From Lachnospiraceae bacterium (GTDB lineage: Bacteria > Bacillota > Clostridia > Lachnospirales > Lachnospiraceae): DNA of 64,000 nt. Shown here piece after piece: positions 8,435-16,027 of this stretch (position 1 is its first letter; every line of letters begins with the position of its first letter). The notes under the pieces are model-generated. The model ran no database searches. It was not told the DNA's origin and was given only the letters and a program-made list of their open reading frames with translations. The position numbers and the translations under genes are program-made. Location of the stretch: positions 1-64,000 of the forward strand of contig JAAWAC010000035.1 of assembly GCA_022791975.1 (NCBI GenBank). Direction: 5' to 3'.

Positions 8435-9295
8435 ATGTGGATTGCCGATAACTGGATTGATTATGAAGTATTAGACACCTCTGAGGGAGAAAAGCTGGAG
8501 CGCTGGGGAGATTACCAGCTGGTGCGACCAGATCCCCAGGTCATCTGGAACACCCCCAGGTCATTACCTGGCTGGGCAAAGCCCAATGCCCATTATCACC
8601 GCAGCCAGAAGGGCGGCGGTGAGTGGGAATTTTTCAGTCTGCCCAAACAGTGGAGCATCCGCTACCGGGATCTCACTTTCCAGCTAAAGCCCTTTAGCTT
8701 TAAACATACGGGACTATTCCCCGAGCAGGCTGCCAACTGGGACTGGTTCAGCGAAAAAATCCGCACAGCTGGTCACCCCGTCAAGGTCCTTAATCTCTTT
8801 GCCTACACCGGCGGCGCCACCCTGGCCGCTGCTCAGGCCGGAGCCTCTGTCACCCATGTGGACGCCTCCAAGGGTATGGTGGCTTGGGCCAAGGAAAACG
8901 CCCGCTCCTCCGGCCTGGAGAACGCACCTATTCGCTGGCTGGTGGATGATTGTGTGAAATTTGTGGAGAGGGAAATCCGCCGGGGCAACCGCTATGATGC
9001 CATCATCATGGACCCTCCCTCCTACGGGCGGGGACCCAAAGGGGAAATCTGGAAGATAGAAACCTCCATCCACCCCTTCCTCCAGCTGTGCACCAAGCTT
9101 TTAAGTCAGGAGCCTTTATTTTTCCTTCTCAACTCCTACACCACCGGCCTGGCTCCCGCTGTGTTGACCTATCTGTTGTCCACGGAGCTCAAGTCCTATT
9201 CTGGCCAGGTAGACGCCCAGGAGATTGGACTGCCAGTCCGGGCCAGCGGGCTTATTCTGCCCTGTGGAGCCAGTGGACGATGGGAAGCACTGTAG
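8435..9295 (+). CDS. Class I SAM-dependent methyltransferase (RlmI-like)
   Basis: The 286-residue product has a SAM-binding fold with motif I as LNLFAYTGGATLAAA (near residues 115-129), the acidic loop THVDASKGMVAWAKENA, and the catalytic DPPSYGRGPKG motif (about 190-200). This arrangement is that of the RlmI/RlmK group, which methylates bases in 23S rRNA. The N-terminal PUA domain of RlmI is not evident, so the target is uncertain. It starts 3 bp after the exporter gene, suggesting co-transcription without a shared function. Confidence 0.85.
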   Translation: MWIADNWIDYEVLDTSEGEKLERWGDYQLVRPDPQVIWNTPRSLPGWAKPNAHYHRSQKGGGEWEFFSLPKQWSIRYRDLTFQLKPFSFKHTGLFPEQAANWDWFSEKIRTAGHPVKVLNLFAYTGGATLAAAQAGASVTHVDASKGMVAWAKENARSSGLENAPIRWLVDDCVKFVEREIRRGNRYDAIIMDPPSYGRGPKGEIWKIETSIHPFLQLCTKLLSQEPLFFLLNSYTTGLAPAVLTYLLSTELKSYSGQVDAQEIGLPVRASGLILPCGASGRWEAL

Positions 9296-9412
9296 ATATA
9301 AAGAAGTTGTTAAAAACTTGACAAAATACTGTTAAGGTTTCCCCATTTCTCTTTTCAGCCTTAAAAAACCCTGCTAAAATGAGGCTGTTTAGAGCAAAAG
9401 GAGGGAAGTCAT

Positions 9413-9556
9413 ATGAACATTGGGTTGATTATCATCGCACTCGTAGGCGGATTGTCCGGAGGACTGGCTACCATATATCTTACCTTTAGTTTTCCGGCCG
9501 TACTTATCTGGAAAGCATACCGCAGAATCGTTCACAAGATTCCGCTGACCAAATAA
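9413..9556 (+). CDS. Small single-span membrane protein (47 aa)
   Basis: A short frame starts at ATG 9413 behind an excellent ribosome-binding site (AAAGGAGGG, 9397-9405) and ends at TAA 9554-9556. The product has a hydrophobic Gly-rich span (residues 3-33, IIIALVGGLSGGLATIYL region) and a short basic tail (KAYRRIVHK), so it should sit in the membrane with the C terminus inside. A strong terminator follows 34 bp later, supporting a real, separately ended gene. I do not recognise the family; a small stress or cofactor-type membrane peptide is possible. Confidence 0.6.
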   Translation: MNIGLIIIALVGGLSGGLATIYLTFSFPAVLIWKAYRRIVHKIPLTK

Positions 9557-9589
9557 AATCCAGGCAAAATCGCCACATTCATCATACTA

Positions 9590-9627
9590 CAGACATCCGG
9601 AAGCTTCCCATCGCTTCCGGATGTCTG
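9590..9627 (+). terminator. Rho-independent terminator
   Basis: A perfect 15-bp stem (9590-9604 with 9613-9627, CAGACATCCGGAAGC and its complement) has an 8-nt loop and is followed by TCTTTCTT. It ends transcription of the small membrane protein gene and could also serve the opposing strand. Confidence 0.85.
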
Positions 9628-9658
9628 TCTTTCTTAACATGTGAAAACCTGTGGAAGA

Positions 9659-10216
9659 TCAAGGCAAATCTACAAAAATCGGCTGATGCTCCACAGCTGG
9701 CAGAAATTTCTCCAAAATATCCTTCATGGGAATCTTCAGACTGGAGGTATTGATACAGGGATGGCATCCCAGGTACTCCTCCCCGGCCACCTCCTTTTCT
9801 ATCAATAGCTTCACCCGGTTTTCCTTGTCATTCATTAATCCCAGTATGCTCACCGATCCTGGTTGAATATCCAGCAGCTCCTCCATATGCTCCGCCGAGG
9901 CAAAAGACAGACGGGTAGTTCCAATCTGCTTTGACAAATCCTTAGTCTTAAACTGCTTATTCCCTGGCATAAGCAGCAGGTAAAATTCCGTCTTTTTGGC
10001 GTTGCACAGCAAAAGATTTTTGCAGATTTCAATGCCCAGCAGCTCATCCACCCCCCGGCAGGCCTCAATGGTAGGGATCACGTCGTGGTCCACCCGCCAG
10101 TAAGTTACTCCTAACTCATCCAGCAAATCATAGGTCCGCAGTTCCTTGGGGAGACGCCCCTCCCCGTTCTCTGGCCGTCCCCTATACAAGGTCCGGTCTA
10201 TCCAAATATTCTCCAT
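9659..10216 (-). CDS. ProX/YbaK-type aminoacyl-tRNA editing protein
   Basis: The product is a free-standing editing domain that should hydrolyse mischarged tRNA(Pro), probably Ala-tRNA(Pro). Support: KTEFYLLLMPGNKQF, TRLSFASAEHMEELL, the GSVSILGLMND loop and GCHPCINTSSLKI, which correspond in order to the ProX/YbaK pattern. I start it at ATG 10216 (185 residues), where GGGAG lies 8 nt upstream. A longer frame to 10285 adds 23 residues without family support. It has no obvious operon partner. Confidence 0.88.
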   Translation of the reverse strand: MENIWIDRTLYRGRPENGEGRLPKELRTYDLLDELGVTYWRVDHDVIPTIEACRGVDELLGIEICKNLLLCNAKKTEFYLLLMPGNKQFKTKDLSKQIGTTRLSFASAEHMEELLDIQPGSVSILGLMNDKENRVKLLIEKEVAGEEYLGCHPCINTSSLKIPMKDILEKFLPAVEHQPIFVDLP

Positions 10217-10300
10217 CGTAATTCTCCCATCATACCTGCTGAAACAGGCATCATCATTCAGAAAAGCCCCCGCATGCTCCTTCACCGAGACTGGGCTTTC

Positions 10301-10474
10301 TTAGTAAACCATGCTGTATTCAAAGCACTCGTAATGCAGATGACTTCCCTCCATAATCTCCGGCGGAAGCAATGCCCGAGCCACCAGCTTTTCATCCTCC
10401 GAATCCACATCGGTCCGCTGAAGCACTGCATAATCTCCCTCTATCCGCAGCACCACATATGCAAAGGGTCCCAT
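10301..10474 (-). CDS. Small conserved protein, DUF3006-like
   Basis: The 57-residue product starts at ATG 10474, directly after GGAGGAGAGGA. The RIEGDYAVL segment (about residues 10-18) followed by a short charged loop and VARALLPPEIMEG resembles the small beta-barrel DUF3006 family. That assignment is from memory of the pattern and is tentative. It lies between the aldolase terminator and the ProX gene on the same strand. Confidence 0.6.
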   Translation of the reverse strand: MGPFAYVVLRIEGDYAVLQRTDVDSEDEKLVARALLPPEIMEGSHLHYECFEYSMVY

Positions 10475-10494
10475 TCCTCTCCTCCTTTGAAAAA

Positions 10495-10526
10495 ACAGAG
10501 AAACCACAACCCTGTGATTTCTCTGT
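10495..10526 (-). terminator. Terminator after the aldolase gene
   Basis: A 13-bp stem with one mismatch (10495-10507 with 10514-10526, ACAGAGAAA core) and a 6-nt loop lies 46 bp downstream of the aldolase stop. On the minus strand it is followed by TTTTTTC. Confidence 0.75.
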
Positions 10527-10571
10527 CCTTTTTATTTTCTACATCCTGTTCTGTGTGACAGTAAATGATGC

Positions 10572-11510
10572 TCAGGCCTTTCCAGCGCTGCCCAGCACAT
10601 TCTGAATCTTGTGAGCAACCACAGCCTTTACATTTGCCCGGGCAACGGTCAGATACTGTCTGGGATCAAAGTAATCCGGATGCTCATTCATCACCTGGCG
10701 GATACCAGCAGTCAGGCCCAGACGAAGGTCAGAGTCAATGTTGATCTTGCACACAGCTGATCTGGCAGCCTCACGCAGCTGATCCTCGGGAACACCGATG
10801 GCATCCTTCAAAGCGCCGCCGTTCTCATTGATAATCTTTACATACTCCTGAGGAACAGAGGAAGCTCCGTGAAGAACAATGGGGAAGCCCGGAATTCTCT
10901 TCTCGATCTCGTGGAGAATGTCAAAGCGAAGCTGGGGCTTGGTGCCCGGCTTAAACTTAAATGCGCCATGGCTTGTACCAATGGCAATGGCCAGGGAATC
11001 CACACCAGTCTTGGTTACAAACTCCTCAACCTCCTCCGGCTGTGTATAGGAAGAATCCTCAGCGGATACATTTACATCATCCTCAATACCGGCCAGCTTG
11101 CCCAGCTCAGCCTCTACCACTACGCCGCGCTCATGAGCATAGTCCACAACCTTCTTGGTCAACTCAATGTTCTCCGCAAAGGCATACTTGGAACCATCGA
11201 TCATAACAGAGGTGAATCCGCCGTCGATGCAGGACTTACAGATCTCAAAGTCTGCGCCGTGATCCAGATGCAGAGCAATAGGAATATTGGGGTTCTCAGC
11301 CAGAGCAGCCTCAACCAGCTTTACCAGGTAGGTATGATTTGCATACTTTCTGGCACCTGCGGATACCTGGAGAATAATCGGGGAATTGAGCTCACCAGCT
11401 GCCTCCGTGATAGCCTGTACGATCTCCATGTTGTTTACGTTAAAAGCTCCGATTGCATAGCCGCCATCATAGGCCTTCTTGAACATTTCTGTTGTTGTTA
11501 CTAATGCCAT
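10572..11510 (-). CDS. fba: Class II fructose-bisphosphate aldolase
   Basis: The 312-residue product is a zinc-dependent aldolase that cleaves fructose 1,6-bisphosphate in glycolysis. Visible marks: GAFNVNNMEIVQAI near residues 21-34, the zinc-binding HLDHGADFE (about 80-88), VEAELGKLAG (about 132-141), a second metal histidine in GTSHGAFK, and VLHGASS near residue 210. The length is typical of the short (about 310-residue) class. It is monocistronic, with its own promoter and terminator. Confidence 0.97.
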   Translation of the reverse strand: MALVTTTEMFKKAYDGGYAIGAFNVNNMEIVQAITEAAGELNSPIILQVSAGARKYANHTYLVKLVEAALAENPNIPIALHLDHGADFEICKSCIDGGFTSVMIDGSKYAFAENIELTKKVVDYAHERGVVVEAELGKLAGIEDDVNVSAEDSSYTQPEEVEEFVTKTGVDSLAIAIGTSHGAFKFKPGTKPQLRFDILHEIEKRIPGFPIVLHGASSVPQEYVKIINENGGALKDAIGVPEDQLREAARSAVCKINIDSDLRLGLTAGIRQVMNEHPDYFDPRQYLTVARANVKAVVAHKIQNVLGSAGKA

Positions 11511-11549
11511 ATTTGTATCTCCTCACTTTCAAAATAAGTTGCTGGGTTT

Positions 11550-11578
11550 AGTATACTACAAAATTCCCTTGGCTTCAA
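11550..11578 (-). promoter_or_regulatory. Promoter of the aldolase gene
   Basis: On the minus strand TTGAAG (11573-11578) and TATACT (11550-11555) are separated by 17 bp, about 40 bp upstream of the ATG. A GAGGAG ribosome-binding site follows. Confidence 0.7.
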
Positions 11579-11833
11579 TCTCCAGTTTGATTTTTTTTGC
11601 TGTTTCCCTGGACTTTCCTGCTGGGAATAAAACAGGGAATCTCTACAGGTCATCCTCTGAGAAAAAACAGAGACCGGGCAACGGCAATCAAAATCACTGC
11701 TTCTTAACATGGTTCATAATACATAATATAAGAAGGAGTGGTAAGCTGCAAAACAATTATCATTGGCAGCATTTCCTGCAAAAAATTGGGCATCCTAATA
11801 AGACCCTACTTTCTTGCAAAAGAAACTTTTTTG
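11579..11833. other. Intergenic stretch between divergent promoters
   Basis: Between the aldolase promoter and the promoter of the gene at 11899 I see no coding frame with a ribosome-binding site. It holds a small hairpin (CTCTGAGAAAAAACAGAG near 11654) and A/T-rich DNA, nothing more that I can support. Confidence 0.5.
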
Positions 11834-11862
11834 TTTACAATAATACCCTCTTGCTTTATACT
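11834..11862 (+). promoter_or_regulatory. Promoter of the gene at 11899
   Basis: TTTACA (11834-11839) and TATACT (11857-11862) with a 17-bp spacer lie 36 bp upstream of the ATG. An AAAGGAG ribosome-binding site lies between. Confidence 0.65.
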
Positions 11863-11898
11863 AAAACAAACAGAACCTTCCACAAAAGGAGATTTTTT

Positions 11899-12750
11899 AT
11901 GGAGCTTACCTTCGGTGAACAGATCAAAATCATTCTGAACCGTGAGAATAAAACGATCAAAGAATTTGCAGAGCTGACGGAGGCGTGCACTGGCCAGGCC
12001 TGTTCCCGCCAAAACCTGACGCAAAAGCTGAAGCGAGACAATTTTCAGGAGCATGATATGCGGATCATGGCCGCAGTTTTAGGCTATAAAGTCCGCATTA
12101 CCCTGGAGCCTGCCTCCCCGGAGGAGATTGCTGATGAGCTGGAAACCCTGGCGCCTCTGGAATCTGTATCTGTACCAGAATCACCGTCCGCCCACGACGG
12201 ACATCAGGAGTCCTCTCAAAAGGAACCCTCTGCAAAGGCTGTGCACCCCCAACTTCCTCCCAAGGAGACGAAAAAAAAGGCAGTGCAAGCCAACTTAGCT
12301 CAAAGAAAAACATCCGCCCAGACTGCCAAGACCGCTTCCCCCCAAAAGAAAGCATCGACGGCTTCCAAACAGATCTCAGGTCAGGTCTCCAGGCCTGCCA
12401 CTGCTTCTCAACCTCTTAAGTCTCCTTCTCAGGACCCTATGGAGGGGATGCTGAGCGATGCCCGCAGCTTTGCAGCCGCTGTTCACAAAAAACCGACGAC
12501 AGAGAGTGCCCCCACGGCTGTGGAAGGGGCAGACAACTCCCATCTTCCTGTTGACTGCATCAATCCCTACAACGGAAAGGAATACCTGCCCAATACTGTC
12601 CGCAAACATCCGGAACTGGAACACTATATCCAGGTGTACGATCAGCTAGAGCACGGCTGGGTGGATGTGGCCGAGGACTTTTTTCTGCGATTCCAGGAAC
12701 AAAAACGCCAGATGTTGGGAAAGGATTACAGCCAGCCCATCTATATTTAA
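11899..12750 (+). CDS. Three-part protein: HTH-like head, disordered middle, conserved tail
   Basis: From ATG 11899 (AAAGGAG 7 nt upstream) the product is 283 residues. Residues 1-75 look like an XRE-type helix-turn-helix (KTIKEFAELTEACTGQACSR, then QNLTQKLKRDNFQEHDMRIM). Residues of about 85-210 are Pro, Ala, Lys, Ser and Gln rich, low complexity and basic. The last 65 residues are a compact, aromatic-rich segment (INPYNGKEYLPNTV ... WVDVAEDFFLRFQEQ). The basic linker would suit nucleic-acid binding. I do not know the family. The gene is convergent with the small decarboxylase subunit at 12761. Confidence 0.8.
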   Translation: MELTFGEQIKIILNRENKTIKEFAELTEACTGQACSRQNLTQKLKRDNFQEHDMRIMAAVLGYKVRITLEPASPEEIADELETLAPLESVSVPESPSAHDGHQESSQKEPSAKAVHPQLPPKETKKKAVQANLAQRKTSAQTAKTASPQKKASTASKQISGQVSRPATASQPLKSPSQDPMEGMLSDARSFAAAVHKKPTTESAPTAVEGADNSHLPVDCINPYNGKEYLPNTVRKHPELEHYIQVYDQLEHGWVDVAEDFFLRFQEQKRQMLGKDYSQPIYI

Positions 12751-12760
12751 AGGTCCGCTG

Positions 12761-12886
12761 TTATTTTTGCGGGCCTGTAAGCCTGGACAAAATCCAGACC
12801 AATGCCATGATAATAAGGATGGCCGCAAAAATGCCCCCCATTCCTTTGGCCATGATTTCCAGTGACAACATAAAATTGTTCCACAT
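12761..12886 (-). CDS. Small OadG-like subunit of a Na+-pump decarboxylase
   Basis: A 41-residue frame begins at ATG 12886, 6 nt after AGGAGGAAC. The product is one amphipathic start (SLEIMAKGMGGIF) plus one membrane span (AAILIIMALVWIL) and a short basic tail. That pattern matches the N-terminal anchor of OadG-type gamma subunits, which hold the decarboxylase together and aid Na+ translocation. It lies 96 bp after the beta-subunit gene on the same strand. The usual soluble C-terminal part of OadG is absent. Confidence 0.65.
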   Translation of the reverse strand: MWNNFMLSLEIMAKGMGGIFAAILIIMALVWILSRLTGPQK

Positions 12887-12982
12887 GCTAGGTTCCTCCT
12901 ATAATAAAGTACCATGTTTGCCATCTACCTACAGGACCAGTTTTCGCCACTTTTGCATCCGCCATTTGTTCTGCCAACAGCT

Positions 12983-14119
12983 TTACAAAAGATTTGTCAC
13001 CAGTTCAATGACCAGCCCGCCGGCCACCACAGAGGCAATCTGCCCTGACACGTTGGCTCCGGCCGCATGCATCAGGATAATATTTCCCGGCTCCTCCTCC
13101 TGGGCCATTTTCTGTACCACCCGGGAGGCCATGGGAAAGGCCGAGATTCCCGCAGCCCCAATCATGGGGTTGATTTTATTTTTCCGGAACAGATTGAGAA
13201 GCTTGGCAAAGAGCACGCCTCCCATGGTGTCAAACACAAAGGCCAGGAGTCCCACTCCCATAATCAACACAGTGTTCACATTCACAAAGGCATCCGCCTG
13301 CATGCTAAAGGAGATAGTGATTCCCAGAAACAGGGTGATCAGATTTGCCAGCACATTCTGGGCCGTGTCCGAGAGAGTCCCCAGAACCCCACATTCCCGG
13401 ATAAGATTCCCAAACATGAGAAATCCCACCAGCGCCACGGAAGAGGGCGCGATAAGGCCTACAATAAAGGTCACTGCCACAGGAAAAATAATCCGCATGC
13501 TCTTGGACACCTGCCCTGGCCGATACTCCATACGAATTTTCCGCTCTTTTTTCGTGGTCACCAGCCGGATGGCAAAGGGCTGCACAATGGGCACCAGAGC
13601 CATATAGGAGTAGGCAGCCACTGCTATAGCTCCCACATATTTCGAATGAAGGATCTGGGAAACCAAAATAGAGGTGGGGCCGTCCGCGGCACCGATAATT
13701 CCAATGGCCGCTGCATCCCGCAGATCAAAGCCCATAAGAGTTGCTGCAGAAATAGCAAAAAAGATTCCAAACTGGGCCGCAGCCCCAAAGAGAAACATCA
13801 CTGGCTGGGATAAGAGCGGACCGAAATCGATCATGGCCCCGATTCCAATAAACAGCAGGATGGGCAGTGCCTCTGAGGCCTCAATTCCCACCTCAAACAG
13901 CCATTCTATAACTCCAGTAGTCTCTCCCACGCCCTCCAGCACCTGATTTAACACCCCGGACTGTGGCAGATTCACCAAAATCGCGCCAAAGCCCATGGGC
14001 AACAACAGAGCCGGCTCATAATTCTTCTTAATGGCCAGCCAAATCAATAGCACTCCCACTCCATACATAGCCAGCTGCTGCCAGGTAATTGACAAAAGTC
14101 CCTCCAATAAAAAATTCAT
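12983..14119 (-). CDS. Na+-translocating decarboxylase, beta subunit
   Basis: The 378-residue product is a multi-span membrane protein of the OadB/GcdB/MmdB family, which couples decarboxylation of oxaloacetate, glutaconyl-CoA or methylmalonyl-CoA to Na+ export. Family marks are GIGAMIDFGPLL near residues 91-102, GAADGPTSILVSQ near 142-155 and GNLIRECGVL near 233-242. No alpha (biotin-dependent) subunit lies in the window, so the substrate is open. Its transcript starts about 290 nt upstream and passes a terminator-like structure (14229-14292). Confidence 0.92.
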   Translation of the reverse strand: MNFLLEGLLSITWQQLAMYGVGVLLIWLAIKKNYEPALLLPMGFGAILVNLPQSGVLNQVLEGVGETTGVIEWLFEVGIEASEALPILLFIGIGAMIDFGPLLSQPVMFLFGAAAQFGIFFAISAATLMGFDLRDAAAIGIIGAADGPTSILVSQILHSKYVGAIAVAAYSYMALVPIVQPFAIRLVTTKKERKIRMEYRPGQVSKSMRIIFPVAVTFIVGLIAPSSVALVGFLMFGNLIRECGVLGTLSDTAQNVLANLITLFLGITISFSMQADAFVNVNTVLIMGVGLLAFVFDTMGGVLFAKLLNLFRKNKINPMIGAAGISAFPMASRVVQKMAQEEEPGNIILMHAAGANVSGQIASVVAGGLVIELVTNLL

Positions 14120-14228
14120 GGTATCTCTCCCTTTCTCTTTTTTGTTTCTTTACGAAACGAATGCTTTTGCCGTCTTGCACTCTTCATACACACCAATCTC
14201 TTGGCAGAAACGACTCTATCCACAGAAA

Positions 14229-14292
14229 TAAAAAAGACCTCTCCGCAAAAGCCGGAAAAGACCATCGTCTTCCTGACTCCCGCGGAAAAGTC
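14229..14292 (-). terminator. Terminator-like structure in the decarboxylase leader
   Basis: On the minus strand an 11-bp stem with two G-U pairs (arms 14282-14292 and 14236-14246) encloses a second hairpin (GGAAGAC-GATG-GTCTTTTCC) and is followed by TTTTTTTAT. It lies downstream of the promoter at 14415-14443 and 110 nt before the coding start. It could therefore be an attenuator for the decarboxylase gene. It could also simply end the upstream MATE transcript. Confidence 0.65.
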
Positions 14293-14408
14293 TCGCTGAT
14301 TTCCTGAATATCCCGGACCCATCTCTTACCAAACAGCCAATCTATGGCCGCCTTCAGGCCGTACTGACGAAATATCCAACGCAAAAGCGCCAGCTACTCC
14401 CTTTTCTT
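14293..14408 (-). other. Untranslated leader, possible short peptide
   Basis: The first part of the decarboxylase leader contains a frame from TTG 14384 (LRWIFRQYGLKAAIDWLFGK onwards) that runs into the terminator structure. The ribosome-binding site is weak (GGGAG, 12 nt away). I cannot match the leader to a known riboswitch, and no T-box GGTGG-type motif is visible. Confidence 0.3.
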
Positions 14409-14414
14409 TCTTTT

Positions 14415-14443
14415 ATACTAGCAAAAAACCCTCTCTCTGGCAA
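14415..14443 (-). promoter_or_regulatory. Promoter of the decarboxylase leader
   Basis: On the minus strand TTGCCA (14438-14443) and TAGTAT (14415-14420) have a 17-bp spacer. The predicted start near 14408 gives an untranslated leader of about 290 nt. Confidence 0.6.
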
Positions 14444-14511
14444 GCCGTTTTTCATTCTTTCACCAACAAATTTTTTGCCATGCTCTTTTCATCCCTGAGC
14501 CCAAGTCTGCC

Positions 14512-15903
14512 CTATCCGTTTATTGCCACAATATTTTGCAGCCAGATTCCCTTCTTTACCAGCACAAAGCCAATGACACATTTGATAATCTCCACCAACT
14601 GACACGCCAGATAGAGGGGAACTATGGGAAGACCGGTATACCGGCTCAATATGTATGCCATGGGAATGCTCACTACCCAGATAAACACACTGTCAAACAC
14701 AAAGGTGATAATGGTTTTCCCACCAGAGCGCAGGGTAAAATAGGCCGCATGCATAAAAGCCTGCAAAGGCATGCACAGGGCTGCGATGCAGATAAATTCC
14801 GTGGCCAGATTCCGCACAGAATCCGTAGTCACATACAGCTGAGGGAACAAAGGCGACACAGCTGCCATCACAAGACCAATGACCACGCAGCTGAACACGG
14901 AAAAAGCAATCAGTTTGTAATCCGTGTCCTTGGCCTCCTCCATCTTTCCCGCTCCCAGAAGCTGCCCCACAATAATGGAGATGGCATTTCCCATGGAGAT
15001 AAACACCACATTAAACACATTGGCAATGGTGTTGGAGATATTGAGAGCCGCAATGGCCACCAATCCCCGCAGGGAATAGCATTGGGTCAGGGTCGCCATG
15101 CCAGCAGCCCACATCATCTCATTTAGCATAAGAGGCGTGCCCTTCCAGATAATCTGGTGCACCAGCTTTTTGGGGATGGAAAACCGCCGGTACAGCCCCA
15201 CAGCAAAAGGATTTTTCTCCTTGTGCCAGTGAGTCCACCCAATCACAATTCCGCACTCCACAAACCGGGAAATCACCGTGGCTATGGCAGCCCCCACCAC
15301 TCCCAGCTCCGGAAAACCAAATTTCCCAAAGATTAACAGATAGTTCCCCGTCAGATTAACGGCCACAGCAATTAATCCCGCCTTCATGGGAAGCATGGTT
15401 TCCCCAGTCTCCCGAAGGGTACTGGCATAGATCTGGATAATGGCAAAGGGAATCAGCTGGGGCAAAAGCGCCGCCAAATATGCCTTTCCATAGGCCAGCG
15501 TTCTGGTTACATCGCCCACATCCCCTCCATCATGGAGATAGAAGTGGATAAGCATATCTCCCAGTCCCAGAAAAATTGCCAGACCAAGCAGGGAGATCAC
15601 CAGACCTGCCACAAGCTTAAACCGCATGGTATCCCGCACACCCTTATAATCTCCGCAGCCAAAATACTGTGCGCCAAAAATACCGGCGCCAGAGATGGCT
15701 CCGAAAATACTGATATTAAACACAAAAATCAACTGATTCACAATGGCCACGCCAGACATCTGCTCCGTGCCTACCCGCCCCACCATGATGTTATCCAGCA
15801 GACTTACAAAATTTGTAATTCCATTCTGCACCATAATCGGGACTGCCACCAGAAGCACCATTCTGTAAAACGCACGGTTTCCAATTAAACGCCTTACTTT
15901 CAT
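14512..15903 (-). CDS. MATE family efflux transporter
   Basis: The 463-residue product has about 12 hydrophobic spans in two similar halves. It opens with FYRMVLLVAVPIMVQNGITN and NIMVGRVGTEQMSGVAI (residues 38-54), the standard MATE signature. Such pumps export cationic drugs or metabolites using Na+ or H+. It has its own promoter (15973-16001) and no regulator next to it. Confidence 0.92.
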   Translation of the reverse strand: MKVRRLIGNRAFYRMVLLVAVPIMVQNGITNFVSLLDNIMVGRVGTEQMSGVAIVNQLIFVFNISIFGAISGAGIFGAQYFGCGDYKGVRDTMRFKLVAGLVISLLGLAIFLGLGDMLIHFYLHDGGDVGDVTRTLAYGKAYLAALLPQLIPFAIIQIYASTLRETGETMLPMKAGLIAVAVNLTGNYLLIFGKFGFPELGVVGAAIATVISRFVECGIVIGWTHWHKEKNPFAVGLYRRFSIPKKLVHQIIWKGTPLMLNEMMWAAGMATLTQCYSLRGLVAIAALNISNTIANVFNVVFISMGNAISIIVGQLLGAGKMEEAKDTDYKLIAFSVFSCVVIGLVMAAVSPLFPQLYVTTDSVRNLATEFICIAALCMPLQAFMHAAYFTLRSGGKTIITFVFDSVFIWVVSIPMAYILSRYTGLPIVPLYLACQLVEIIKCVIGFVLVKKGIWLQNIVAING

Positions 15904-15972
15904 TTCCTTACCCCTTTACTTCCTGTTTTTTCTGCCTGTTTCCTTGTCCTAATTTATAGTAGCGTATCGTCT

Positions 15973-16001
15973 ATTATACGTGTTATGGGGTATGAATGCA
16001 A
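15973..16001 (-). promoter_or_regulatory. Promoter of the MATE gene at 14512-15903
   Basis: On the minus strand TTGCAT (15996-16001) and TATAAT (15973-15978) are 17 bp apart, 70 bp upstream of the start. The hexamers are the same as those of the S10 promoter. Confidence 0.75.
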
Positions 16002-16027
16002 TCTATTTTTCGGCGAAATCTCAACTT

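Noticed and set aside
11479-11898. A 140-residue N-terminal extension of the HTH-like protein
   Set aside because: The extension would cross the aldolase start and its promoter. The ATG at 11899 has a good ribosome-binding site and a promoter just upstream.
12751-12776. Hairpin AGGTCCGC...GCGGGCCT as a terminator for the HTH-like gene
   Set aside because: The stem is short, overlaps the end of the opposing small gene and has no U run after it.
12807-13607. A 266-codon plus-strand frame opposite the decarboxylase beta gene
   Set aside because: The beta-subunit family match on the other strand is clear; this is its shadow.
14293-14408. T-box or known riboswitch in the decarboxylase leader
   Set aside because: No GGTGG-type antiterminator motif and no conserved core of the common riboswitch classes could be seen by eye.
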